From Desulfocapsaceae bacterium (GTDB lineage Bacteria; Desulfobacterota; Desulfobulbia; Desulfobulbales; Desulfocapsaceae): DNA of 64,000 nucleotides. Made by a program: the position numbers and the translations under genes. Each line of letters starts with the position of its first letter. Position 1 is the stretch's first letter. Positions 8,704-17,910 of this stretch are shown here, piece after piece. The stretch covers positions 16,101-80,100 of the forward strand of contig JAUSAB010000039.1 in NCBI GenBank assembly GCA_030653035.1. Reading direction: 5' to 3'. Below the pieces are notes generated by a model, which saw nothing but the letters and a program-made list of their open reading frames with translations, had not been told where the DNA came from and searched no databases.

Positions 8704-8907
8704 TTGAAAAACTCAATCTCCATAGATCGCTACGAATGCAATGGCTGTGGATCATGCGTGGAGATCTGCCCTGATATCTTCAAAATGGACGAGACCGGAG
8801 AAAAAGCTGAGGTCATAAATCCCCATGCAGAACTCACCCCCCGGTTAGAAGAAGTAACAGCTTATTGTCCCGCCAAATGCATCTCCTTTGCAAAGGACTC
8901 AACTTGA
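8704..8907 (+). CDS. Ferredoxin, single [4Fe-4S] type
   Basis: This 67-residue protein carries YECNGCGSCVEICP near the N-terminus and AYCPAKCISF near the C-terminus. The first three cysteines of CxxCxxC plus the distal CP cysteine match Desulfovibrio-type monocluster ferredoxins; the extra cysteines could form a disulfide, as in D. gigas ferredoxin. The start is a TTG at 8704, chosen because no ATG precedes the conserved region. The short acidic protein would be a cytoplasmic electron carrier. The HD-domain gene starts 15 bp later, so the two may be co-transcribed. Confidence 0.92.
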   Translation: MKNSISIDRYECNGCGSCVEICPDIFKMDETGEKAEVINPHAELTPRLEEVTAYCPAKCISFAKDST

Positions 8908-8921
8908 TAATTGGGCATGGT

Positions 8922-9821
8922 ATGAACCATCAGCAATTAACAAGAATATTTGAATCGGGGGCGACAGATGATCCTTTAGACGAAATCATTGCCCTGGTCA
9001 CCCTGGTTCAGCCCACCTTCGACCCTCTTCTACTCCGGCAACTGCATCATGATACCGCACGACTCTTTGCCGGGACCTATCCAGGATTTCGTGCCAGCAA
9101 CACCCAATACCACAACCTCAAGCATACCTACAGCGTGGCCCTGGCCACAGCACGGCTCTTGCATGGCCTGACCTGCTCTCATCACCATGACATTTCCATC
9201 CAGATCATCACACAGGCCCTATACTGCGCTTATTTTCATGATACCGGCCTGCTCATGAGGACTTCAGACCAAGGTCTCTCAGGGGCAATCTATACTCAAA
9301 ACCATGAGGAACGTTCCATAGCAGTTATGACGCAATATCTGGAGAGCAGCAATCTTACTCAGACCTTTATTCAGGACTGTGCCGCTGTCATTAGATGCAC
9401 CGACCTTACCCTTGATCCGGAAGATATCACCTTTCCCTCATCGGCATCAAAACTCGCTGGATACATATTAGGATCAGCTGACATCCTGGCTCAAATGGCC
9501 GACCGATGCTACCTTGAACGTTTACCTTTTTTATTTCAGGAACACAAAGAGGGTGGACTCAAGGCCCACGACTCAGCTATGGAACTCATGCAAGACACCA
9601 CTTCTTTTTATCACAACATTATTACCATAAGATTAGAAAAGACGTTTACCAATACAGCACAGGCCATGCAAGCACATTTTCACACGCGATGGCAGATCAA
9701 TGACAATCTCTATTACACCAATATCGGCAACAATCTTGGCTATCTCTCAAAGATTCTTCAGACATGTGAAGATAAGATGGAATGCCTCAAGACCTTTCTT
9801 AAAAGGAACCCAACATCCTGA
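8922..9821 (+). CDS. HD-domain protein resembling cyclic-nucleotide phosphodiesterases
   Basis: The 299-residue product shows QYHNLKHTYSVALATARLL and ALYCAYFHDTGLL, which is the H...HD metal site of HD hydrolases; the YHN-x2-H spacing is close to the class I cyclic nucleotide phosphodiesterase signature. A later aspartate in LGSADILAQMADR completes the metal ligands. No membrane or sensor segment is evident, so the enzyme is likely cytoplasmic. ATG 8922 is chosen; the longer frame overlaps the ferredoxin. The window also encodes a CHASE2 cyclase, so a cAMP-degrading role is an attractive but untested inference. Confidence 0.7.
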   Translation: MNHQQLTRIFESGATDDPLDEIIALVTLVQPTFDPLLLRQLHHDTARLFAGTYPGFRASNTQYHNLKHTYSVALATARLLHGLTCSHHHDISIQIITQALYCAYFHDTGLLMRTSDQGLSGAIYTQNHEERSIAVMTQYLESSNLTQTFIQDCAAVIRCTDLTLDPEDITFPSSASKLAGYILGSADILAQMADRCYLERLPFLFQEHKEGGLKAHDSAMELMQDTTSFYHNIITIRLEKTFTNTAQAMQAHFHTRWQINDNLYYTNIGNNLGYLSKILQTCEDKMECLKTFLKRNPTS

Positions 9822-9957
9822 TGCACCCAGAATGACGTCTTTATGAGATGCAACGATAAACACGTTGTATCGCTGACCACGCACTTGAACAGATCAGAAT
9901 ATCATGGAGTCAAGGGAACTCACCGCAGCATCGCAAACCGTTCGTATTTTTTTATAA

Positions 9958-11409
9958 TTACGACTTCCGGCGATGTTTAACCGGCAGGATTTTCATCTGC
10001 TCTCGGTATTTGGCTACGGTACGTCTGGCAATCTGGACATTGCCTTCGGCAAGTTTTTTGGAAATGGCATCATCACTGAGCGGTTTCTGCGGATCCTCAT
10101 CCTTGACCAGTCTGCGAATCCGCTCCCGGATAGATTCAGCGGCCAGGGGGGCTTCCCCCTCTCTTGGGATAGAGGTAGAAAAGAAATATTTCAGTTCATA
10201 AATGCCCTGCGAGGTATGGACATATTTGTTGGAGGTGACCCGACTGATTGTGGATTCATGCATCCCGATATCTTCGGCCACATCCCGGAGAATAAGGGGT
10301 TTAAGCCGGGTAGGACCATATTCAAAAAAGTCATGCTGAAAACGAAGGATGCTCTCCATGACCTTGAAAATGGTGCGCTGTCTCTGGTGGAGAGACTTCA
10401 AAAACCATTCGGCATCCTTCAGCTTTTCCTTGATATAGGCGCGTGAATCCTTCTGCATAGCGGCGTTGCTCTGCAGCAACTCCTGATAATGAGAGGAAAG
10501 TTTGAGGTGAGGCAGATCATCGTCATTAAGCCGTACCACATACTGACCATCAATCTTTTTCACATAGACATCAGGAACGATATAATTGGTGCTTTCCTCC
10601 GCATAAGGCAGCCCAGGATAGGGGGTGAGCTCGGAGGTGATAAAATCGATGGCCTTGACAATCTCCGGCTTTTTTCGTCCGGTTGCCCTGGCAATGGCCG
10701 CCAGATTATTGGTCTCAAGGAGGTCAAGATGATGAAGGACAATCTCGGCGGCCAGGGAATTCCCCTGACCTTTCCGCTCAAGCTGAAGAAAGAGCGATTC
10801 ACTGACATTTCTGGCGGCAATCCCTGGCGGGTCAAGATCCTGAATAATCTCAAGAACATACTCGGCCGCGTCCTGATCACACCCTGTCTCCGCCATGATC
10901 TCCGGCAGATCAACTTCAAGAAAACCGTAACGGTTCAAATTGCCAACGATAAAAAGGGCAATATCCCACTCTTCTGAATCAAGATCACCGTGAACCAATT
11001 GCCACTGGAGATAAGCGGAGAGTCCGGGCTTCTGCGAGATAAAGTCAAACTGACTAGGGGCATCGGCCGCTGGGGTCTCGTGGGAAAAGGAGAAATTGTC
11101 GTCAAAATTATTGGCGTAATCCTCCCAATTGGTCTCGGGCATGGTATCTGCGGCCCTGACGGGTTCGGTAAAATCAGTTTCCTGACTGACACCCGGCGCT
11201 TCTTCGACTGCAGAAAGGCTCTGGGGATTACTGAACTCTTCTTGAACGCTGAAATCTTCCTCCAGGGCTGGATTCTGTTCCAACTCGGCCTGCAGGGCGT
11301 TACTCAACTCCAGACGATTGAGCTGCAACAGTCTGATTGCCTGGCGCAACTGTTGAGTCATCACCAATTTCTGGGTCAGCTTGAGCTGTTGTCTCAGTTC
11401 CAGGGCCAT
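9958..11409 (-). CDS. rpoN: RNA polymerase sigma-54 factor
   Basis: The 483-residue protein opens with the activator-interacting region LRQQLKLTQKLVMTQQLRQAI, followed by an acidic region II, the core-binding domain and a C-terminal HTH. The RpoN box ARRTVAKYREQMKI near residue 463 directs -24 promoter recognition. It lies last in the order lptA-lptB-rpoN, a common proteobacterial arrangement, with an 8-bp gap from lptB. Sigma-54 genes need enhancer-binding activators; none is in this window. Confidence 0.97.
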   Translation of the reverse strand: MALELRQQLKLTQKLVMTQQLRQAIRLLQLNRLELSNALQAELEQNPALEEDFSVQEEFSNPQSLSAVEEAPGVSQETDFTEPVRAADTMPETNWEDYANNFDDNFSFSHETPAADAPSQFDFISQKPGLSAYLQWQLVHGDLDSEEWDIALFIVGNLNRYGFLEVDLPEIMAETGCDQDAAEYVLEIIQDLDPPGIAARNVSESLFLQLERKGQGNSLAAEIVLHHLDLLETNNLAAIARATGRKKPEIVKAIDFITSELTPYPGLPYAEESTNYIVPDVYVKKIDGQYVVRLNDDDLPHLKLSSHYQELLQSNAAMQKDSRAYIKEKLKDAEWFLKSLHQRQRTIFKVMESILRFQHDFFEYGPTRLKPLILRDVAEDIGMHESTISRVTSNKYVHTSQGIYELKYFFSTSIPREGEAPLAAESIRERIRRLVKDEDPQKPLSDDAISKKLAEGNVQIARRTVAKYREQMKILPVKHRRKS

Positions 11410-11417
11410 GATATCGT

Positions 11418-12140
11418 TTACATGCTGAAGTTTTCGCCCAAATACATTTTCCTGGCGACTTCACTGGCAATGATGTCATCGGCCACGCCACTGGTGAGAA
11501 TCTGCCCGGAATTCATGATATAGGCAAAGTCACAGACCTGCAGGGTCTCGCGGACATTATGATCAGAAATCAGGACACCGATGCCTTTATCCTTCAGTCC
11601 GATAATAATCTTCTGCAGATCAGCGACTGCCAAGGGATCAATACCAGCAAAGGGTTCATCCAACAGGATAAAGTTTGGCCGGGTGGACAAGGCCCGCATG
11701 ATCTCCACTCGCCGTCGCTCACCACCGGAGAGGGCATGTCCCTTGTTGTGGCGCAGATATTCAATTTTCAGATCTGACATCAACTCATTAATCCGATTAT
11801 TGATCTCATTTCTAGACAGGCCAAGCGGCTCAAGGATGATACGGATGTTTTCTTCAACGGTCAGCTTTTTAAAAACTGATGGTTCCTGGGCAAGATAGGA
11901 GATACCCTTCAAAGCCCGCTTGTGTATGGGGAGGGCGGTGATATCCTCGCCATTAAGCAACACCTGCCCACTGTCTGGCCGGATAAATCCGGCAATGGTG
12001 TAAAATGAGGTAGTCTTGCCGGCACCGTTTGGGCCAAGCAGACCAACCACAATGCCGGTATTCACCTGCAGGCTGACGCCGTCAACCACAGTGCGACTGC
12101 GATAGCGTTTAACAATTTTATTGGTTTCAAGCTGGGCCAT
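11418..12140 (-). CDS. lptB: LPS export ABC transporter ATP-binding protein
   Basis: This 240-residue ATPase powers extraction of lipopolysaccharide from the inner membrane with LptFG. Walker A is LLGPNGAGKTTSFYTI, the signature is LSGGERRRVEIMRAL and Walker B is FILLDEPFAGIDPLAV, followed by the H-loop ISDHNVRETL; LSGGERRR and FAGIDP are typical of LptB. It sits between lptA and rpoN on the same strand; lptC, lptF and lptG are not in the window. Confidence 0.96.
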   Translation of the reverse strand: MAQLETNKIVKRYRSRTVVDGVSLQVNTGIVVGLLGPNGAGKTTSFYTIAGFIRPDSGQVLLNGEDITALPIHKRALKGISYLAQEPSVFKKLTVEENIRIILEPLGLSRNEINNRINELMSDLKIEYLRHNKGHALSGGERRRVEIMRALSTRPNFILLDEPFAGIDPLAVADLQKIIIGLKDKGIGVLISDHNVRETLQVCDFAYIMNSGQILTSGVADDIIASEVARKMYLGENFSM

Positions 12141-12157
12141 GGGTAATGCCTGATGAG

Positions 12158-12691
12158 TTATTTCGGGATGATGGTGGCATTAACCCGCCCGCCTTTTTTG
12201 CCGGAAGAAGTGGATGCACTGGTAGGAACGACCTCTGAACGGCCTTCATCCAGATAATAGACAATGGTCTCGCCAGACACCTGATTTTTTCCCTGCCAGG
12301 CCTTAGCCCCTCCAGAAAGGATAACCTTTCTTTCAGAGGCCAGATAGTCCATTTTATCCCCAGTACCAAGCCAGTCGCCCTTGGTGACCTCCACATTGCC
12401 CACACAGAGAAGTTTTTTAACTTCCTGTCCGCCGCCCTTGCTTGCCTGACTATAATAAACCGTCATTTCCTTGGAGTTGATCTTCACGTCCGCTTGGGTG
12501 GCATGAACATTACCAGAGAACAGGACACTGTTTTTTTGCTCAAGCGAGACCATGCGGTCGGCCTCAATATTAATAGGGGCCTTATTGGTCATGCCTTTAT
12601 CAGCAGACCATGCAGGAACCACTATTAACAACAGAAGCACCAGTAGGGCATGAACCAAAAGCCGAAGATTAGCGAGGAAAGAAAGACACAT
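12158..12691 (-). CDS. lptA: Lipopolysaccharide transport periplasmic protein LptA
   Basis: The 177-residue protein has a signal peptide (hydrophobic residues 10-27, ending VPAWSADK) and an OstA-like beta-jellyroll: INIEADRMVSLEQKNSVLFSGNVHATQADVKINS, then GNVEVTKGDWLGTGDKMDYL and QVSGETIVYYLDEGRSEV. LptA bridges the periplasm and carries LPS to LptDE. AGGAG precedes the ATG at 12691. It heads the lptA-lptB-rpoN operon. The upstream lptC gene usual in this cluster is not present here. Confidence 0.93.
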   Translation of the reverse strand: MCLSFLANLRLLVHALLVLLLLIVVPAWSADKGMTNKAPINIEADRMVSLEQKNSVLFSGNVHATQADVKINSKEMTVYYSQASKGGGQEVKKLLCVGNVEVTKGDWLGTGDKMDYLASERKVILSGGAKAWQGKNQVSGETIVYYLDEGRSEVVPTSASTSSGKKGGRVNATIIPK

Positions 12692-13020
12692 AGGGGAACT
12701 CCTGTTCAGATTGAAATTGATAAAAACATTGAAAACTTAATGCAATTATTGAGCCTATGATACTCGGAGGCAAATAAATTGTAAAGGAGCGGGACAGCAA
12801 AAGGTGATCGATCTGGCAGAAAGGTCGGAGCATTGCTTGCAATATGGCAATATCCAGGTACGAATAATCTTGCCATGTGGCAGTTATATAAGTATAAAAT
12901 ATGATGAATTCGAAAAGAATGCCCCTATCATTTAGGCGCTGACAACTGAATAATCTTTGCGATATCCCTTTATTTATTTTTACAGAAAACGATTAACACT
13001 TTGAAAAAAGGAGCATTTTC
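12692..13020. promoter_or_regulatory. Divergent intergenic region lptA / 13021 gene, with candidate promoter
   Basis: This 329-bp gap separates divergent genes. TTGCCA (12870-12875), a 17-bp spacer and TATAAA (12893-12898) form a plausible sigma-70 promoter for the plus-strand gene, leaving a leader of more than 100 nt. No gene is supported here. Confidence 0.35.
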
Positions 13021-13551
13021 ATGAACAGCAAATTTTGGGGAAAAATAGGAATCAGCACACTTATTTTCGGTCTTTTTGTCTTGGCCTTCAACACCTTCAA
13101 TAAATCCCCTGACATGACCGCACTCCTGCTGCCGCCAGTGCAAGCCTCTGTAACAGCTCAAAAGCTATTGGACACTGTCATTCTTGCCCATTCTGAGGTA
13201 GCTGTACAGGAAAAGGGACATCTGACCCGTGCCGCTTTTGCCATTGACAATAACAGCAATCACGACATAAAAAATATTGAAATTCTTTGCACACTTATGG
13301 ATAATGCGGGAACCGAACAAGGTCGAGAAAAATGGGTCATTTATGATACCATCAAGGCCCATGCCAATGGGATTTTCTCTTCCACCTCAAAAAAATATGT
13401 AAGCGACAGGGCCTCTGCCTCACAATGCCAGATTGTGGACATGGAAAGAGCACAATCACCGCTTATCGCCATACACCGTGGCAATGCGGCTGCGGCAAAA
13501 TCTCATGGCGGCGGAGAAACACAAGGTGCCCCTGGTGGTATGCATCACTGA
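13021..13551 (+). CDS. Membrane-anchored hypothetical protein
   Basis: I do not recognise this 176-residue protein. It starts after AAAGGAG with an N-terminal hydrophobic helix (IGISTLIFGLFVLAF, residues 10-24), then a domain with alternating strands (TRAAFAIDNNSNHDIKNIEILCTLMDNAGTE) that resembles small Ig-like or FxLYD-type domains that follow membrane anchors. The C-terminus is low complexity (AAAAKSHGGGETQGAPGGMHH), Gly- and His-rich. The helix has few features of a cleavage site, so an anchored periplasmic domain is likely. It stands alone between the lptA promoter region and a hairpin. Confidence 0.75.
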   Translation: MNSKFWGKIGISTLIFGLFVLAFNTFNKSPDMTALLLPPVQASVTAQKLLDTVILAHSEVAVQEKGHLTRAAFAIDNNSNHDIKNIEILCTLMDNAGTEQGREKWVIYDTIKAHANGIFSSTSKKYVSDRASASQCQIVDMERAQSPLIAIHRGNAAAAKSHGGGETQGAPGGMHH

Positions 13552-13605
13552 TACACCCCTGAGAAAACGACCGATCACTTACAAAGAATTATTAACGGAA
13601 AACTT

Positions 13606-13658
13606 AGGAACCGTTACGAAATAACTTATCTCTATATACCTGTTTCGTTACGGCTCCT
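13606..13658 (+). repeat. Imperfect inverted repeat, hairpin
   Basis: AGGAACCGTTACGAAA (13606-13621) pairs with TTTCGTTACGGCTCCT (13643-13658) with one mismatch. It lies between two plus-strand genes and could terminate the first transcript, although no U-tract follows. Confidence 0.5.
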
Positions 13659-13743
13659 TATGCCGCTCTGGCCATTCAGGTGCTTATATTATTTGTATAC
13701 AGCGGCTCTCCCCCCTTACGACACCCTACAAACAAGGTTAAGG

Positions 13744-14421
13744 ATGAATGAAGAAATAGATTTTGATGCAGTTTTAGGCAAGTATCACGCTGATCCTTAT
13801 GATTATGTAGAGATCTGCGCAACGCATACCGGCCGTGTAAGTTTCAAGGTCGCAGAAGGAAGTAATGTCAATTCACCAAGTGGCGAATGGTTACATATTC
13901 CCGGCAGCCCACTTTTTGAAATTACCAGGGAACGAAACCCAAAACTTGTAACAGCAAAGACCAATGGGACGATCTCTGCTGTGCGCACGGAACTTGAAGG
14001 GCAGTTTGTTGAGGCAGGAGAAAAACTGCTGACTATCCGTCACCCACTGAAAAAAAAAGAGGTTATTGAAGGCATCCTCAAGGAAGTTCTGTATCTTTTC
14101 CCGGCACCGGAAAGGGCAAAATATTTTTTCTCCCTTGATATTCAATCCCGAATCGAGAAAAATGGGGCAAAAGCACTCACCGTTAAACCCGGAGATGAAA
14201 TCATCATCATGTCATTGATGAAGCGTGATACCCCTATCTATTATACCGGTGAAACTGGCGTCATCCATTCAATTTACTTCACCCCTGGGGCCTCAGTCGA
14301 TCAGGGGCAACCACTGATCGGCGTCTGCGCCTCAGACAAATTGCCCCTGATCCAGAAAATCATTACCAGGGTCAAGGCGGACTGGGACAAGTTGATTGAA
14401 CCTGCCCATCTCGAAGATTAG
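13744..14421 (+). CDS. Biotin/lipoyl attachment-domain protein
   Basis: The 225-residue protein has two barrel-sandwich-like halves. The C-terminal half reads VKPGDEIIIMSLMKRDTPIYYTGETGVIHSIYFTPGASVDQGQPLIGV, a classical biotinyl fold in which K160 of LMKR stands where the biotinylated lysine of EAMKM lies. The N-terminal half (PKLVTAKTNGTISAVRTELEGQFVEAGEKLLTI) has the same fold pattern without an acceptor lysine at the turn. No enzymatic domain is attached. A biotin-protein ligase gene follows about 200 bp downstream, which supports biotinylation. It might serve a carboxylase encoded elsewhere. ATG 13744 is chosen because the upstream extension is unlike a protein. Confidence 0.8.
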   Translation: MNEEIDFDAVLGKYHADPYDYVEICATHTGRVSFKVAEGSNVNSPSGEWLHIPGSPLFEITRERNPKLVTAKTNGTISAVRTELEGQFVEAGEKLLTIRHPLKKKEVIEGILKEVLYLFPAPERAKYFFSLDIQSRIEKNGAKALTVKPGDEIIIMSLMKRDTPIYYTGETGVIHSIYFTPGASVDQGQPLIGVCASDKLPLIQKIITRVKADWDKLIEPAHLED

Positions 14422-14523
14422 GAACCGAAACAAAGCGACCATTACCTTGTCGCCCTTTTTCATTATTATGACCTCTGATGCCAGTAACTATCTTCCGATA
14501 GTACGATTATTACTAAACAACAA

Positions 14524-14580
14524 TTAAGCATTGGGGTGACGAGGCATTATCAGACAACCTAGCCACCCCCGATTGCTTAA
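14524..14580 (+). repeat. Long imperfect hairpin before the biotin ligase gene
   Basis: AATTAAGCA...GGGGTG on the left pairs with CACCCC...TGCTTAA on the right around a 26-nt central loop. It may be a terminator or regulatory element; there is no U-tract. Confidence 0.4.
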
Positions 14581-14622
14581 CAGCTTATCCCTGATGCTGA
14601 AATTCTTTTTTGTGCCACTTCC

Positions 14623-15567
14623 ATGACGGCAATAAATTGCCCGACCCCTGCTTCTTTCCAGGAATATCTCTGGAAGCATGAACTCCCCAACCGCCTAAAG
14701 AATCCCCATCCGCCCGCGCCTGAAAGAATTATCCGCTATGGAGCCATTATCGGCTCAGTGATTCAGTGCCATTCTTCAATGGGCCGGACCATGGATCAAG
14801 CCCGCCGGCATATTATCAATCTTGAAGAGGCAGGCAGTTCGGCGGCCAGCGGCACCGTGATTCTTGCCGATACGCTGATCCACTCAAAAGGTCGATTTGC
14901 CCGAACCTGGCATGCCCCAAAAGGTGGCCTCTGGGGTTGTGTAATTTTGGCTGACACTTTCATGTCCCGGGCCAGAACCCTCCTGCCCCTTACTCTTGGA
15001 GTTGCTTGCTGTGAAGCCGTTCGCGACCTGGGCGCCCCAAATGCCTATGTGCGCTGGGTTAACGATGTGATGATTTCGGGGAAAAAACTTGGCGGCTTTC
15101 TGGTAGAAAGTTTTTGCACTCCCCGATATCGTGAGGAATACCATCTGCTTGGCTTTGGTATCAACATCAACAACAGCTGTTTTCCTGAGACCTTGACCAA
15201 TACAGCAGTATCACTGAGCCATACCTTGGGACATCATGTCAATCTTCATGACTTTACCCTGTCATTTTTAGCAAAAATGACCTGGAACATAGGGCTCCTC
15301 TGTTACGAAGAAGAACGAGACCTGCACCGTAATTGTTCTGGGAAAGATTCAGAGAATTCAGGAGAACAGCAAGATCATCTCCTGCTTGAGCGGTGGAAAA
15401 ATTTATCGGACACCTTGGGAAAACGAGTACTCTATGGCTATGACATCCAGAAAAAACCGCAATACAAAGCAAAAGTGACGGGAATCAGACCAGATGGGGC
15501 CATTATCATGCGACTTGACGATGGCAATCAGATTATTGAACATAGTGGGGAGCTGCAATATCTGTGA
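14623..15567 (+). CDS. birA: Biotin--[acetyl-CoA-carboxylase] ligase
   Basis: This 314-residue enzyme activates biotin with ATP and transfers it to an acceptor lysine. The catalytic region is visible as KGRFARTWHAPKGGLWGCVIL (the GRGRxxRxW-type biotin loop, here diverged) and RWVNDVMISGKKLGGFLVES, followed by LGFGININN. The C-terminal SH3-like domain closes with GKRVLYGYDIQKKPQYKAKV. No N-terminal winged helix is seen, so it is a class I, non-repressor type, although the first 100 residues form a longer lead than usual. It follows the biotinyl-domain gene and converges with recO with only a few bases between. Confidence 0.9.
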   Translation: MTAINCPTPASFQEYLWKHELPNRLKNPHPPAPERIIRYGAIIGSVIQCHSSMGRTMDQARRHIINLEEAGSSAASGTVILADTLIHSKGRFARTWHAPKGGLWGCVILADTFMSRARTLLPLTLGVACCEAVRDLGAPNAYVRWVNDVMISGKKLGGFLVESFCTPRYREEYHLLGFGININNSCFPETLTNTAVSLSHTLGHHVNLHDFTLSFLAKMTWNIGLLCYEEERDLHRNCSGKDSENSGEQQDHLLLERWKNLSDTLGKRVLYGYDIQKKPQYKAKVTGIRPDGAIIMRLDDGNQIIEHSGELQYL

Positions 15568-15570
15568 ACT

Positions 15571-16353
15571 TCACCGTCCTGTCCCTTGCCAGTGAGCATC
15601 ACTGAGCAATTTCAGGGAGCAGATCTCCCGCTGCAACAGATGTCGTCCATAGTGATACAAAAGGGAAAGGGCCTCATGAAGACCGGGCCCGGACAAATGC
15701 AGACGATGCAAACGACTCAGGGGTTGATTCTGGGCTGAAGCCAGGACCTTAATCGTCCCCTGAGAAAGAGGCAGAACTGGCACCTGACCCCGCCCTGTCT
15801 GACAACATCGACACACAATACTCCCAGCCCGGCTATCAAAGCCATATCCTTGAGTGGCGCCAAACGGTTGATTGCAGCGCAGACAAAAACTGAGATTAGG
15901 CCGGTAGCCTATCTGCTCAAAAAATTTTATTTGAAACAAGGCCAGAACAGTCATGGCAGGTCGCCCAGACTCCAGTGCCTGCAGCCCCCAATGCAGAAGA
16001 GAGAAAAAGCCATCGTCACCATCAAGGTCACGGGTTGCTGCAAGGGTCAGTTCACGAATAACTGTGGCCGCCATATAGAGAGACATGCTCTGTCGAAGAC
16101 GGATAAAACTCTCAAGCAGCTCCGCCTCAACAATGAAGACAAGATTGCCGTGCCGTGATTCCGTATAGCGGATGAGGAGAAGACTAAAAAGCTCAAGCTT
16201 GTTGACAAAACGCTTTTGACTCCGCTTTGCCCCCTTGGCAATACCCGTCACCCGCCCGATATCTCGGCAGTAAAAAGTGATTATTTGATCCGACTCACCA
16301 TGATCCTGACAGTCAAGAACAATCGCGGCAGACTCTTTATCAGGTTCAGACAT
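15571..16353 (-). CDS. recO: DNA repair protein RecO
   Basis: RecO loads RecA onto SSB-coated single strands in the RecFOR pathway. The 260-residue protein has the N-terminal OB fold (AIVLDCQDHGESDQIITFYCRDIGRVTGIAKGAKRSQKRF) with the typical KGA-R-S-x-K-RF basic stretch, then the helical C-domain with a zinc site CLRCNQ ... CRCCQ. It converges with the biotin ligase gene and lies 110 bp downstream of the SurA-like gene on the same strand. Confidence 0.92.
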   Translation of the reverse strand: MSEPDKESAAIVLDCQDHGESDQIITFYCRDIGRVTGIAKGAKRSQKRFVNKLELFSLLLIRYTESRHGNLVFIVEAELLESFIRLRQSMSLYMAATVIRELTLAATRDLDGDDGFFSLLHWGLQALESGRPAMTVLALFQIKFFEQIGYRPNLSFCLRCNQPFGATQGYGFDSRAGSIVCRCCQTGRGQVPVLPLSQGTIKVLASAQNQPLSRLHRLHLSGPGLHEALSLLYHYGRHLLQREICSLKLLSDAHWQGTGR

Positions 16354-16462
16354 GAGACAATAACTACTCAGACTCTAAGGCACCATTCGCCCCTGTGTAC
16401 CCGCCCAGAGCATACAAGCTCGCCTCAGACCAAGCCTCCGAACAAACAAGACCCTTGCAGGC

Positions 16463-17485
16463 TTACAGCCTGTTAATATATGAGGCCTCTTTAATTTTTT
16501 TAACCCAGGCATCAAATTCCTTTTTCAACTTTTCTTCATACAATGTTTTTTTAATCTCTTCTTTCACCGATTCGTATGGGGCCTGAAATACAACTCCCCC
16601 TTCCTGACTGGAAAGAAGTTTAAAAAACTGATATCCTTCAGGTGTCTCGACAATCTTACTTACCTGACCAGGCTTAAGGGGAGAGATAGCCGTCCACATA
16701 TAATCTGCCATTTCCTCTTTTTGGAATGTTCCAATATTTCCACCATCTGCCGCCGAAGGAAGTTCTGAAAACTTCTTGGCAAGCGTTGAAAAATCCTGGC
16801 CGCTTTCCACCAGACTACGCACTCGCTCTGCCTTTTTTTGGGCATCCGATTTTACGGTAGCATCAACCTTATCCGGATTCTTTGGATCTTTCTTCAAGAC
16901 AAAACCCATCTGCAGGAGATAATAACCGCCTTGCTCCACGCGTTTAGTGTAACGGGTATCATAATAATCAAGAATCATATCATCGGTAATGATAATCTTT
17001 GAACGCACCTCATAATTCAAAAGTTTGCTCTGCAGGATTTGATTCCTTAAATTATCCCTATAGGTCTCCTCCGTCATACCCAGAGTGCTTAATTGATCAC
17101 GAAACTGTTCAGGAGTCATATTGTTAGTTGCGATCATTTGTTTGAACGCGGCATCAAGTTCCGCATCAGGAACCGTTACCTTCTGCTTTACCGCTTCCTG
17201 GGCAATAAGTTTTTTATCAATAAGGCCATTAAGCACTTCTTCTCTGGCACGCCTGAGGGCCGCAGACAGTTCTTCGGCCGGGGCCTGTTCCGTTATTTTC
17301 TGAAAGAAGCCTCGCCCTTCTTCATTGACCTCCGACATGGTAACGACATCATCATTCACAACCGCAACAACCCGATCAACCAGTTCAGCAAGGCAATTCC
17401 CAGGAAGAACAAGGGTAAGAACAAGCAGAATGGTTGCTCCGGAAAAAGACAAAAAACGTGTAGCAACAACAGATAAGACATTCAT
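16463..17485 (-). CDS. SurA/PpiC-type peptidyl-prolyl isomerase chaperone, periplasmic
   Basis: The 340-residue protein starts after AAGGTG with a signal peptide (residues 10-33, ending GNCLAEL). The N-terminal SurA_N helical chaperone domain begins VDRVVAVVNDDVVTMSEV, the parvulin domain covers about residues 190-300 (GGYYLLQMGFVLKK ... FSTLAKKFSELPSAADGGNIGTFQKEEM) and a helical tail follows. It would fold outer-membrane proteins, which fits the LptA and M48 functions nearby. SurA itself usually has two parvulin domains; here only one is seen. Confidence 0.88.
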   Translation of the reverse strand: MNVLSVVATRFLSFSGATILLVLTLVLPGNCLAELVDRVVAVVNDDVVTMSEVNEEGRGFFQKITEQAPAEELSAALRRAREEVLNGLIDKKLIAQEAVKQKVTVPDAELDAAFKQMIATNNMTPEQFRDQLSTLGMTEETYRDNLRNQILQSKLLNYEVRSKIIITDDMILDYYDTRYTKRVEQGGYYLLQMGFVLKKDPKNPDKVDATVKSDAQKKAERVRSLVESGQDFSTLAKKFSELPSAADGGNIGTFQKEEMADYMWTAISPLKPGQVSKIVETPEGYQFFKLLSSQEGGVVFQAPYESVKEEIKKTLYEEKLKKEFDAWVKKIKEASYINRL

Positions 17486-17910
17486 GGGGGCACCTTAAAG
17501 ATCCGGGAAAAAAGGAATAAAATTGCACACAATAACCCTTAAACTGTCATCCAAGGACAACATGAAAGAACCGTCCGGTAATAATCTGAGCAAGATGAAA
17601 AATGTTCAGACTCACACAAAACGGGCATAACCTTACAATGACGAGAGTGACATAAAGCACCAAAGAGAAATAACCAAACAAATATTGTTCACTCCTTAAC
17701 GACACCTGACTCTTTTTTCAGCAAATGAATGTACCATAAAATTTATTTTGCCACATCATGTTATGATCCTTTTATCGTATAATGGCAATTTCTCTTACTG
17801 TCATCAACGATCCCTTCTTTACCGGTTGACTTTCTATAGAAATAACATATTTTGTTAACTCACAATGGCGATATAGCTAAAACTATTTCTAATAATCTGG
17901 AGTCAAACGA
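17486..17910. promoter_or_regulatory. Divergent 425-bp intergenic region with candidate promoter
   Basis: The region between the SurA-like gene and the thioredoxin-like gene is AT-rich and holds no supported gene. TTGACT (17826-17831), 16-bp spacer and TATTTT (17848-17853) could be the promoter of the thioredoxin-like gene. Confidence 0.4.

Noticed and set aside
12900..12941. 13-codon leader peptide frame upstream of the 13021 gene
   Set aside because: It has no ribosome site and no terminator or attenuator hairpin follows it.
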